Origin: an uncultured Microbulbifer sp.
GTDB lineage: Bacteria > Pseudomonadota > Gammaproteobacteria > Pseudomonadales > Cellvibrionaceae
Direction: 5' to 3'
Length of the DNA stretch: 64,000 nucleotides
Assembly (NCBI RefSeq): GCF_947504145.1
Contig: NZ_CANNGQ010000002.1
Location: 682,001-746,000 of the forward strand
The notes under the pieces were generated by a model. The model made no database searches. It saw nothing but the letters and a program-made list of their open reading frames with translations, and had not been told where the DNA came from. Position numbers and translations under genes: made by a program. Positions 49,894-59,140 of the stretch are shown piece by piece; within the stretch, counting starts at the first letter, position 1, and every line of letters starts with the position of its first letter.

Positions 49894-50018
49894 GGTGGAG
49901 TGGCGGGGGCGGGCTTTCAGGAGCGTCGCAAACAGGATGTTTGCGCCGCAGCGCCCAGGGATGGATTCACAGGGGGGCGCCTAGCTCGGTCCTGAAAGCC
50001 CGCCCCCGGTGCTCCACC
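49894..50018. repeat. Structured palindromic intergenic element
   Basis: Perfect 19-bp inverted repeat CGGGGGCGGGCTTTCAGGA (49904-49922)/TCCTGAAAGCCCGCCCCCG (49990-50008), outer GGTGGAG/CTCCACC, inner hairpin CGCAAACAGGATGTTTGCG and GCGCCC/GGGCGC. Confidence 0.8.
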
Positions 50019-50051
50019 GCCACACAACGAAATAAAAGACCACCAAAGACC

Positions 50052-51002
50052 TCAGGAATCCGGGTTTAAGGCCCGAATAGCAATCCCCGCTGCAGCGGTC
50101 CGATTCTCAACCCCAAGCTTCGAAAAAACCCCCTCGAGATGCTTGTTCACAGTCCGAGGACTCACATCAAGAATCTCGCCAATCTCACGATTCGTCTTCC
50201 CGTTGGCAATCCAGAATAAAACCTCCGATTCCCGCTTGGTCAATGCAAGCTTTTCCCGAAGAACCTCTTCACCCGCGGGCCCACCGTCATCGACCAGTTT
50301 CAGCAAGAAGGTGTTGCTGTCGCGCTGTTCGATAAACACCACCGCCAGTGGTTTTTGTAGCCCGTCCAGTTTCAGCTTGTGCCCTGCAGCCGGATTGCGT
50401 GATAGCCACACCTGTAACTCCGCGCCCATTTTTTGCTGCAACTCCGATTCCAGTACACCTGCACTGCTCAGCAGGGCGTAGGTCTGTGGTGTGGCCCAGT
50501 GCATCCTGCCCGCGGCGTCCACGGTAAACAGAAACTGCCCGGTAGAATCCAGGGCCTGGTGGGCACTGGATGTCAGGCGGGCATTGTTCAGGTGCACCTT
50601 CATTCGCGCCAGCAACTCACTGGGCTGAATTGGTTTGGTCAGATAATCCACTCCGCCACTTTCCAGTCCGCGCACGATATTTTCCGAGTCGGTCAGCCCG
50701 GTCATAAAGATCACCGGGATCGACGCCAGCTCCGGATCCGCTTTGAGCAAGCGGCAGGTCTCAAAACCATCCAGCCCCGGCATGACCGCGTCCAGAAGGA
50801 TCATGTCCGGGCGCAGGCGGCGGGCGATATTCAGCGCCTGGCTGCCGTCCAGTGCTACCAGCGCATCGATGCCCGCCTGCTCAAGTGTGTCGTTGATCAG
50901 ACTTAGGGTATCCGGCGAATCGTCCACTACCAGCACAATATCGCCGGTGTGTGGGTCCGCATTTGCCGTCGCCGGGTTTGCGGTATCGTCGCGGGGTTTC
51001 AT
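50052..51002 (-). CDS. Response regulator, receiver + LuxR-type HTH
   Basis: DIVLVVDDSPDTLSLINDTL...MILLDAVMPGLDG; LTKRESEVLFWIANGKTNREIGEILDVSPRTVNKHLEGVFSKLGVENR. Confidence 0.93.
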   Translation of the reverse strand: MKPRDDTANPATANADPHTGDIVLVVDDSPDTLSLINDTLEQAGIDALVALDGSQALNIARRLRPDMILLDAVMPGLDGFETCRLLKADPELASIPVIFMTGLTDSENIVRGLESGGVDYLTKPIQPSELLARMKVHLNNARLTSSAHQALDSTGQFLFTVDAAGRMHWATPQTYALLSSAGVLESELQQKMGAELQVWLSRNPAAGHKLKLDGLQKPLAVVFIEQRDSNTFLLKLVDDGGPAGEEVLREKLALTKRESEVLFWIANGKTNREIGEILDVSPRTVNKHLEGVFSKLGVENRTAAAGIAIRALNPDS

Positions 51003-54000
51003 TCGCTCTCCTTGATGGCCAGGGCTTCGCTCAACTGTTCGAAGCGCATGGTGTCCGCCAGCTGGCGAAATTCTTCAATCTGATTTTTCTCTACCACGGA
51101 TTCAGCGGCAAGCCGATCCAGAGTGCGGTGTACACCGCTGCGGTAGCCGATACGGGCATAGGCCAGTAACTCGGCCAGTAGCGGGTGGTCGGGCAGTACC
51201 TGTGTGGAAATGGGTTGCGGCGCGGACCTAGCGACAGGTTTATTTTCGTTGGCGTAGGTCCACTCGAATGTCAGCAGGCGCGCCAGGGTGTCGAACAGCT
51301 TCTGGTTCACCAGAGGTTTTACCAGGTAGGCATCGTGGTGGGCCGGTTCGCTGTCGCCGGGTTTCAGGTGCCGTTCATGGGCGTCGGCGGAGAGCATCAC
51401 GATAGGCGCGGTAATGCCGTTTGCCCGCAACCGCTCGGCCAGTGCCAGCCCGTCCATACCGGGCATGGTGACATCCAGTAAAAACAGGTCTGGTGTTTGC
51501 TGCTGTACCAGCGTCAGGCAGTCCTCCGCGCTCTGCGCTTCCAACAGGGAGAATCCCAGCGGGGTCAGCAGGTCGCCGATCAGTCCGCGGTGGATGGGCT
51601 CGTCGTCCACCACCATCACGCTGCGTCGCCTGCCTTCATAGCCGGTAATACGGCGAACCGGCACTTCGCGACGATGATCCGAATCCACCCACGACAGCAA
51701 CAGGGAAACCGTAAAGCGGCTGCCTTTGCCGGGCTCGCTTTCGAGGCGCAACTCGCCACCCATGATTTCCGTCAGCAGATAGGCAATGGTCAGGCCGAGG
51801 CCTGTGCCCGGTGCTACGGGTGTGGTGCCGTTGCGCACCCGCTCGAAGGGTTTGAGAATCCGCGCCTGGTCCTCAGGATCAATGCCCACGCCGGTATCCA
51901 CAATGGTGAATTCGGCCACCTGGTTGCGGTAGCGTATATGAAATTCCACCTGTCCCTCGCGGGTGTATTTGATCCCGTTGGAAAGGAGGTTGATCAGAAT
52001 CTGCCGCAAGCGTTTTTCATCGGCGATTACGGTGGAGGGCAACCGGTTGTGGATATGGCAGTAAAAGTGGATGCCTTTCGCTTCTGCCTGTGGGCGAAAC
52101 ATTTCCACCATCTGCTCCAGCAGTTCCGGCAAGCGCACCTGGTTGCGATAAATATCCAGTCGGCCCGCTTCGATCTTGGAAATGTCTAACAGTCCTTCGA
52201 TCAGGTCTGTCAGGTACTCGCCGCTGCGCTTGATAATACGCAGACCATTGCGGTGTTTTTCCGGGATGTCCTGCTGCTGGTTGAGCAGTTGGGCGTAACC
52301 GAGAATGGATTGTAGGGGGGTGCGCAACTCGTGGCTGATACCAGAGAGGTATCGGCTTTTTGCACTGTTTGCCCGATCCGCCTGTTCTTTGGCGGCCTGT
52401 AGCGCGCGGTCGGTTTCCTTGTGCGCGTCGATTTCGTGGAGCAACAGGCGTGTCTGACGATTGGATTCCGTCTGCGCGACGATACGGCTGTCGTGGGTGA
52501 GCAGGAACAGCCAGCATAAAACACCCGCAATCATTGAAAGGACGGCAAACAGTGTCCAGAAGGCCTGGCTCAGCAGCTCCGCTTCGCTGTGGTTGGCCGG
52601 GTGCAGTTGGCCGTAAATCAGCGACAGCACCCCGGCGATGCACACGCAGGCGCCCAGCAGCAGGGTGGCAAAGCGGCCCAAGCGTGCATCCACCCGCTTG
52701 GCCACCTGCTGCGGTACCAGCAGTTTCATCAGCGAGGCCAGTTGCTGGGAGAATCGTGCATCCGGTTTGCAGGCATCCAGGCAGCGGGAATCCAGCGAAC
52801 AGCACAGGGAACAGATGGGCCCCTGATAGGCCGGGCAGTGGCTCATGTCGGCGGGCTCGAAATCGTTCTCGCAGATACAGCAGGTTTTGGCTGTCTGGAT
52901 GGCGCCCAGTGCCTGCCTGTCATTGCCGTTGTCATCGCCATCGTCATCCAGGGAGTCCCGGTGGCGCGCCAGATAAAAACGCCCGCCAGTGGCGATGCCC
53001 AGCAGCGGCACCATCACAAAGCAGATACCGAGGCTGATAAAGCTGGCGAAGTTTTTTGCCCCTTCACCGAAATGGCCGAGATAACACACGATACCAATCA
53101 GTGAGGCCAGCAACATCGAGCCCACGCCCACCGGGTTGAAGTCGTACAGGTGGGAGCGCTTGAATTCCACATAAGAGGGGCTGATTCCCAGCGGCTTGTT
53201 GATCATCAGGTCTGCCGCCAGGCAGCCCAGCCAGCTGATCGCCACCAGGGAGAAAATCCCCAGTACCCCTTCAAGTGCGCGGTAAATCCCCAGCTCCATC
53301 AGGATCAATGCAATGCTCACATTGAATACCAGCCACACCACCCGTCCCGGGTGACTGCGGGTCAGCCGCGAGAAGAAATTCGACCAGGCGATGGAGCCCG
53401 CATAGGCATTGGTGACGTTGATCTTCATCTGCGAGATCACCACCATCACACCCGCCAGAATCAAGGCCATGGTGGGGGACTGGGTGAGATAATTGAACAC
53501 CATCTGATACATGCGCACCGGGTCCGCGGCCTGCTCGCTGGACGCGCCGGCGGTAATAGCGAGGTAGGCCAGAAAAGACCCGAACAGCATTTTGATCACC
53601 CCGATAAAAATCCAGCCGGGCCCGGCCAGGGTCAGCCAGAACCACCAGCGTTTACGATTCTCCCGGGTTTTTTCCGGCATAAAACGCAGGTAATCCACCT
53701 GCTCACCAATTTGCGCCACCATCGCAAAAAACACCGCACTGGCCGCGCCGAACAGCATCCAGTTGAAGTCGGCTCCTGCGGGATTGTGCTGTGGGGTGTA
53801 CTGGGTCCAGTCCTGCACTCGCGACAGTTCAAACCAGGCGGCGATGCCGAGGGCCAGGCACTGCAGAAACAGCCACAGCGGCTGGGTACCGATCTGGAAT
53901 TTGCTGACGGCCCGGATGCCGTGGGTCACGATGGGAATCACCGCCACCGCACACAGGATATAGCCAATGGCCGGGGGAATACCGAGCAGGGCGTGCAGGG

Positions 54001-54466
54001 CAGAGGTGAGGATGGCGGCTTCGATGGCGAAGAAGATAAACGTGAAGGAGGCGTAGATCAGCGAGGTGATGGTGGAGCCGAGGTAACCGAAGCCTGCACC
54101 GCGGGTGAGCAGGTCGATATCGAGGCCGTGTTTGGCGGCGTAGTAGGTGATGGGGAAGCCGGTGATAAAGATCACGGCGGCAACGGCGAGCATGGCGGTG
54201 ACGGTGTTGATAAAGCCGTAGTTGAGGGTCACCGCGGCGGCGATGGCCTCTAGCGCGAGGAAAGCGGTGGCTCCCAGGGCGGTCTTGGCCACCTGTTCGA
54301 TGGTAAAACGTCGCCCGCGCACGGCGGTGAACCGCAGTGCGAAGTCTTCGAGGGTCTCGTCTCCCACCCACTTGTTGTAGGTCCGCCGTACGCGGAATAC
54401 CTGTTGTGCGGGTCGCATGGCCTGTTGTTCGTTGTCGTTATTGTTGCCCGTAAAAATCTCAACCAC
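50999..54466 (-). CDS. Hybrid sensor histidine kinase with N-terminal NCS1-type permease domain, Cys-rich segment, HisKA/HATPase and receiver
   Basis: Multi-TM NCS1-like region (GDETLEDFALRFTAVRGRRFTIEQVAKTALG... NAYAGSIAWSNFF); CCICENDFEPADMSHCPAYQGPICSLCCSLDSRCLDACK; SGISHELRTPLQSILGYAQLL; GTGLGLTIAYLL; FLLDVTMPGMDG. Confidence 0.9.
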   Translation of the reverse strand: MVEIFTGNNNDNEQQAMRPAQQVFRVRRTYNKWVGDETLEDFALRFTAVRGRRFTIEQVAKTALGATAFLALEAIAAAVTLNYGFINTVTAMLAVAAVIFITGFPITYYAAKHGLDIDLLTRGAGFGYLGSTITSLIYASFTFIFFAIEAAILTSALHALLGIPPAIGYILCAVAVIPIVTHGIRAVSKFQIGTQPLWLFLQCLALGIAAWFELSRVQDWTQYTPQHNPAGADFNWMLFGAASAVFFAMVAQIGEQVDYLRFMPEKTRENRKRWWFWLTLAGPGWIFIGVIKMLFGSFLAYLAITAGASSEQAADPVRMYQMVFNYLTQSPTMALILAGVMVVISQMKINVTNAYAGSIAWSNFFSRLTRSHPGRVVWLVFNVSIALILMELGIYRALEGVLGIFSLVAISWLGCLAADLMINKPLGISPSYVEFKRSHLYDFNPVGVGSMLLASLIGIVCYLGHFGEGAKNFASFISLGICFVMVPLLGIATGGRFYLARHRDSLDDDGDDNGNDRQALGAIQTAKTCCICENDFEPADMSHCPAYQGPICSLCCSLDSRCLDACKPDARFSQQLASLMKLLVPQQVAKRVDARLGRFATLLLGACVCIAGVLSLIYGQLHPANHSEAELLSQAFWTLFAVLSMIAGVLCWLFLLTHDSRIVAQTESNRQTRLLLHEIDAHKETDRALQAAKEQADRANSAKSRYLSGISHELRTPLQSILGYAQLLNQQQDIPEKHRNGLRIIKRSGEYLTDLIEGLLDISKIEAGRLDIYRNQVRLPELLEQMVEMFRPQAEAKGIHFYCHIHNRLPSTVIADEKRLRQILINLLSNGIKYTREGQVEFHIRYRNQVAEFTIVDTGVGIDPEDQARILKPFERVRNGTTPVAPGTGLGLTIAYLLTEIMGGELRLESEPGKGSRFTVSLLLSWVDSDHRREVPVRRITGYEGRRRSVMVVDDEPIHRGLIGDLLTPLGFSLLEAQSAEDCLTLVQQQTPDLFLLDVTMPGMDGLALAERLRANGITAPIVMLSADAHERHLKPGDSEPAHHDAYLVKPLVNQKLFDTLARLLTFEWTYANENKPVARSAPQPISTQVLPDHPLLAELLAYARIGYRSGVHRTLDRLAAESVVEKNQIEEFRQLADTMRFEQLSEALAIKESE

Positions 54467-54715
54467 CGGGTACTGCCTACTGCTGATTGCTCGTCATATC
54501 GTTTTTCTTGCAACAAGAATACCGGATTTACCCGGTAGCGGTGCCGCCACTGCACGAGACCCGAAGCCCGGGATCTTTAGTGTACGTTCATCCCTTGCCC
54601 TGAAAACCGTCAAATGACGTAGTCCAGTACCCCAATACGCGTATGGCTCCTCTGTCCGCTCGGTCGAATAATCGATAGCACCAAAAAATAACCAATCGAG
54701 ACCAAGGGGAAAAAC

Positions 54716-55891
54716 ATGGATATGTTGTCAGGAGGTTTCCGACTGCAAGGGGTATCGCAGTCGGAAAGCGTGTCGCAGTCGAAGAAAATGTTGGCCCGCA
54801 GCGCCTGCGCCGCGGCGGTACTGGCGGCTAGCGCGGTATCACTGCCGGCGGCGGCCAAGCAGTTTGAATCCGAAGGTGGGCAGACGTTCAGTATTGGTGC
54901 GGGCTTCCGCTCCCAGTTTCAGTCGGTGGAAGGGGACAGTGAATTCACTCTGCCGGATATCCGGGTTTACACCTCCGGGCAGTTGAACGACACCGTGAAG
55001 TTTACCTTCAACCTGCAACAGCGCGATGGCGACACCGCCGATGTGCTGGACGCGATTGCCCAGTTCGAGTTCAGCCCGCAGTTCAATATCTGGGCGGGGC
55101 GTATGCTGACCCCGGCCGACCGTATTGAAATGAGCGGCCCGTTCTACGGCCTTAGCTGGAACCAGTATCGCCAGCCGCTTTACGCCTCCGACCAGGGCGG
55201 CGAGGCGGGGCTGATCGGGCGTGACGAGGGCATCACCTTCTGGGGCACTGCCGGCAAGTTCCAGTATGCCGCGGGCTCGTTTATCGGCCTTGACGAGTAC
55301 AGTAATCAGGACGAAAACCCGCTCTACGCCGCGCGCTTCGCTTACAACTTTCTGAATATGGAAGCCAACCCCGGCTACTACACCAGCTCCACCTACTACG
55401 GCGGGCTCGGCAATATTTTCACCCTCGCGTTCTCCCTGCAAAGTCAGGAAGACGGTGTGGGTAGCGCGGAAAGCGCGGGCGATTTCTCCGGCTGGACCGT
55501 GGATATGCTGTCAGAAACCGTGCTCGATGCCGGTGGTGTGATCACCGTCGAGGCGGAATACAAAAGTTTTGATGCGGATTACACCCTCGCTTCGCAACCG
55601 GCAGTCGGCGACTGCTTCTGCCTGTTTGACGGCGAATCTGCCTTCGCCACCGCCGCCTATCTGTTCCCGTCCAACGTGGGCCCCGGCAAATTCCAGCCCT
55701 ACGCGCGCCTGGTCGAAAACAGTCCTTCGGATGCTGCGAGCAGCAGCTCCACCGAGCTGGGGCTCAACTATGTGGTTAATGGCCACAACACCCGTTTGAA
55801 CCTCAGCTTTGTCTCCGGCGATGCCAATGCCTCCGGTTACGCGGGTGCCGATGTCGATGTGCTGAGCCTGGGCATGCAGGTACAGCTGTAA
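54716..55891 (+). CDS. Outer membrane porin-like beta-barrel protein
   Basis: Signal-like region; FTFNLQQRDGDTADVLDAIAQFEFSPQFNIWAGRMLTPADR; C-terminal GMQVQL. Confidence 0.8.
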   Translation: MDMLSGGFRLQGVSQSESVSQSKKMLARSACAAAVLAASAVSLPAAAKQFESEGGQTFSIGAGFRSQFQSVEGDSEFTLPDIRVYTSGQLNDTVKFTFNLQQRDGDTADVLDAIAQFEFSPQFNIWAGRMLTPADRIEMSGPFYGLSWNQYRQPLYASDQGGEAGLIGRDEGITFWGTAGKFQYAAGSFIGLDEYSNQDENPLYAARFAYNFLNMEANPGYYTSSTYYGGLGNIFTLAFSLQSQEDGVGSAESAGDFSGWTVDMLSETVLDAGGVITVEAEYKSFDADYTLASQPAVGDCFCLFDGESAFATAAYLFPSNVGPGKFQPYARLVENSPSDAASSSSTELGLNYVVNGHNTRLNLSFVSGDANASGYAGADVDVLSLGMQVQL

Positions 55892-55939
55892 CGCCAGACT
55901 GAAACCGAATTACGAAAATAACGAACAGGAGTCATTCCT

Positions 55940-57226
55940 ATGAAACTGAAAAAATTTGTTGCCGGCCTGGCGCTCGCCGCCGGTACCAGTGTGATTAGCG
56001 CCGCGGCACTGGCCGCGGAAACCATCAAGGTGGGTGTGCTGCACTCGCTGTCCGGGACCATGGCCATCAGCGAAACCACCCTCAAAGACACGGTCCTGAT
56101 GATGGTGGACGAGCAGAATCGCAAGGGCGGTCTGCTGGGTAAAAAACTGGAAGCCGTGGTTGTGGACCCGGCGTCCGACTGGCCGCTGTTTGCAGAGAAG
56201 GCACGCGAGTTGCTGACCAAGGAAAAAGTGGATGTGATCTTCGGCTGCTGGACATCTGTGTCGCGCAAATCCGTACTGCCGGTAGTGGAAGAGTTGAATG
56301 GCCTGATGTTTTACCCGGTGCAGTATGAAGGGGAAGAGTCTTCGAAAAATGTGTTCTACACCGGTGCCTCTCCCAACCAGCAGGCGATCCCAGCTGTGGA
56401 CTACCTGATGTCTGACCTGGAAGTAGAGCGCTGGGTACTGGCCGGAACCGACTATGTGTACCCCCGCACCACCAACAAGATTCTTGAGTCTTACCTGGAA
56501 GCCAATGGTGTTGCCAAGGAAGACATCCTGATCAACTACACACCTTTCGGTCACTCCGACTGGCAGAGCATTGTTTCCGATATCAAAAAATTCGGTAGCG
56601 CAGGCAAGAAAACGGCAGTGGTTTCCACGATCAACGGCGATGCCAATGTGCCCTTTTACAAAGAGCTCGCCAACCAGGGTATCAGTTCCGAAGATATTCC
56701 GGTGGTGGCCTTCTCTGTGGGAGAAGAAGAGCTTTCTGGTATTGATACCGGCCCACTGGTGGGCCACCTGGCAGCCTGGAATTACTTCCAGGGTATCGAC
56801 AGTGAGTCCAATGAATACTTCGTCCAGCAGTGGAAGAAGTTTATTGGTGACGAAAAACGGGTGACCAATGATCCCATGGAAGCCACTTACATTGGGTTCA
56901 ATATGTGGGCCAAGGCCGTGGAAAAAGCCGGCTCTACAGAAGTGGATGCGGTGGAGCAGGCGATGATCGGCATCGAGTTCCCCAATCTTACCGGCGGTGT
57001 GGCCAAGATGAACAAAAACCATCACCTGTCCAAGCCGGTGTTTATCGGCGAGATTCAGGACGACGGTCAGTTTGAAGTGGTGTGGGAAACCGACGGCGTT
57101 GTTGCCGGCGATGCCTGGTCCGACTTCCTGCCGGGTTCCAAAGACCTGATTGCCGACTGGACCGCGCCGATCAAGTGCGGAAATTACAACACCAAGTCCG
57201 AGGCCTGTAGCGGCCAAGTGCAGTAA
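55940..57226 (+). CDS. urtA: Urea ABC transporter substrate-binding protein
   Basis: ETIKVGVLHSLSGTMAISETTLKDTVLMMVDEQNRKGGLLGKKLEAVVVDPASDWPLFAEKARELL. Confidence 0.96.
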   Translation: MKLKKFVAGLALAAGTSVISAAALAAETIKVGVLHSLSGTMAISETTLKDTVLMMVDEQNRKGGLLGKKLEAVVVDPASDWPLFAEKARELLTKEKVDVIFGCWTSVSRKSVLPVVEELNGLMFYPVQYEGEESSKNVFYTGASPNQQAIPAVDYLMSDLEVERWVLAGTDYVYPRTTNKILESYLEANGVAKEDILINYTPFGHSDWQSIVSDIKKFGSAGKKTAVVSTINGDANVPFYKELANQGISSEDIPVVAFSVGEEELSGIDTGPLVGHLAAWNYFQGIDSESNEYFVQQWKKFIGDEKRVTNDPMEATYIGFNMWAKAVEKAGSTEVDAVEQAMIGIEFPNLTGGVAKMNKNHHLSKPVFIGEIQDDGQFEVVWETDGVVAGDAWSDFLPGSKDLIADWTAPIKCGNYNTKSEACSGQVQ

Positions 57227-57361
57227 TCCGATGGTAGTGGTGCGTGGTTGCTCTTTTTTCTTCATGGATGATGCAAAAAGAAAATCCTCAAGTGAACGCA
57301 CCACTGCACACAGGGTGAGCCGAAATACCCTCTGCCTGTAGGGTGTTTTGGTTAGGGAGTT

Positions 57362-57415
57362 GGCCCCGGTAATTCAGAAGTATTGGATTGCCCGGGGCCT
57401 GTTTCCGTTTTTGGT
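57362..57415 (+). terminator. Candidate attenuator/terminator between urtA and urtB
   Basis: GGCCCCGG(T)AAT...ATT(G)CCCGGGGCC hairpin followed by TGTTTCCGTTTTTGG. Confidence 0.5.
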
Positions 57416-57427
57416 GTTATCCAATAA

Positions 57428-59140
57428 GTGCGACTTGCGCTTGTTGTCGGGAACCGTGTCGCGGAGCTATCTGTGAAAAAGTTGTCTGTGAAAAAGTTGT
57501 GTGTGAAAGAGCTATCTCTTCAAAAATTAATACAGTGTTGTGGCCTGCTGCTGGCACTGCTTGCCAGTGTTTGCGCCCAGGCACAGCCGAACACCGCCCC
57601 ACCGGCGATGGATGCAACCCTGCAGCAGCTGACCAAGGCTAGCCTGCGCGAAACAGGAGCGTTGGTGGAACATCTGGAACGCGTCGGTGGAAAAACCATG
57701 CGCCCCTTGTTTGAAACCATGCTGGCGGGGGATCTTCATTACCACAAGGAGACCGGTCAGTTGATGGCCGTCAGAAAAAACGTGGACGGCGACCGACTTG
57801 GACGCGACGTGTTTAGTGGCGCAGATTTTGGCGTGCAGCAACGCAGGGACATCAAGAAAATCCGTGTGAACAACCGCCTGCGCAGTCAGTTGCGTAGTGC
57901 CCTGGGGCGGATGGATTTATTTCACGGGAGTGAGGCGGAAAAGCGCGCAGCCGTTGAAGCCATTCTCGACGATCTCAGCACCGAGAATATGCGCCTGTTA
58001 GAGAGTGCCGCGGATGCCGGCGTTGGCGCAGCGGTAACCGATCTGATTGATCTGGCGGAAGCCATGGTACGGTTACGCGACAGCAGTATCACCGACGAAC
58101 GCCTGGCGGCAATCGAGGTTATGAGTGAGCGCCTGGAGGCACCGGTACGAAACCAGTTGCAGCGGCTCGTCGATAACGAAAATGAACAGGATATGGTGGT
58201 CAAGGCGGCTGCCGCGAAGGCGCTGGATAAAATTTCCGGGCGCATTGAGTTTTACGGACAGCTGGAGCAGCTGTTTTTTGGCCTGAGCCTGGGTTCGGTG
58301 CTGTTGCTTGCGGCCATCGGCCTCGCCATCACCTTCGGAGTGATGGGGGTGATCAATATGGCCCACGGCGAGATGATCATGCTGGGGGCCTACACCACCT
58401 ACGTGATTCAGCAGTTGATGCCTGAGGCAATCGGCTATTCGCTGCTTATTGCAGTGCCGGCGGCGTTTTTGGTGTCCGGCAGTGTGGGTGTGCTGATTGA
58501 ACGCGGGGTTATCCGCCACCTGCAGGGGCGCCCGCTGGAGACGTTACTGGCAACCTTTGGTATCAGCCTGATCCTACAACAGGCGGTGCGCAGCATTTTC
58601 TCGCCGCTGAATATGCAGGTGGTTACCCCGGAGTGGATGAGCGGATCGCTTTCGATCAATCCGGTGTTCTCCGTCACATTTAACCGCTTGTATATTCTGC
58701 TGTTTGCCATCGCGGTTTTCGTCACCCTGGTGATGATTCTGAAAAAATCCTCCCTCGGCCTGAACGTGCGCGCGGTATCCCAGAATCGGGATATGGCGAA
58801 AGCCATGGGCGTGCGTACGGAAATGGTGGATGCCATGACTTTTGGCCTGGGCTCTGGCATTGCCGGGGTCGCCGGTGTGGCACTTTCTCAGCTGACCAAT
58901 GTGGGGCCGAATCTGGGCCAGTCTTACATCATCGACTCGTTCATGGTGGTGGTTTTTGGCGGAGTGGGCAATCTGCTGGGTACGCTGGTCGGTGGCTTTT
59001 CACTGGGTGTGGCGAACAAGTTTCTTGAGCCGAGCACCGGTGCGGTGCTGGCGAATATCATCGTACTGGTCTGTCTGATCCTGTTTATTCAGAAGCGGCC
59101 CAAAGGGCTATTTCCACAGCGCGGGAGGGCAGCGCAATGA
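57428..59140 (+). CDS. urtB: Urea ABC transporter permease UrtB
   Basis: MGVINMAHGEMIMLGAYTTYVIQQ; N-terminal periplasmic domain; start uncertain (57428-57502). Confidence 0.95.
   Translation: MRLALVVGNRVAELSVKKLSVKKLCVKELSLQKLIQCCGLLLALLASVCAQAQPNTAPPAMDATLQQLTKASLRETGALVEHLERVGGKTMRPLFETMLAGDLHYHKETGQLMAVRKNVDGDRLGRDVFSGADFGVQQRRDIKKIRVNNRLRSQLRSALGRMDLFHGSEAEKRAAVEAILDDLSTENMRLLESAADAGVGAAVTDLIDLAEAMVRLRDSSITDERLAAIEVMSERLEAPVRNQLQRLVDNENEQDMVVKAAAAKALDKISGRIEFYGQLEQLFFGLSLGSVLLLAAIGLAITFGVMGVINMAHGEMIMLGAYTTYVIQQLMPEAIGYSLLIAVPAAFLVSGSVGVLIERGVIRHLQGRPLETLLATFGISLILQQAVRSIFSPLNMQVVTPEWMSGSLSINPVFSVTFNRLYILLFAIAVFVTLVMILKKSSLGLNVRAVSQNRDMAKAMGVRTEMVDAMTFGLGSGIAGVAGVALSQLTNVGPNLGQSYIIDSFMVVVFGGVGNLLGTLVGGFSLGVANKFLEPSTGAVLANIIVLVCLILFIQKRPKGLFPQRGRAAQ

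Noticed and set aside
53150-54253. 367-aa + strand ORF rich in H/G/Q
   Set aside because: Antisense to the NCS1-kinase gene; composition is a shadow of the TM-coding strand.
55910-57304. 464-aa minus-strand ORF
   Set aside because: Antisense to urtA.
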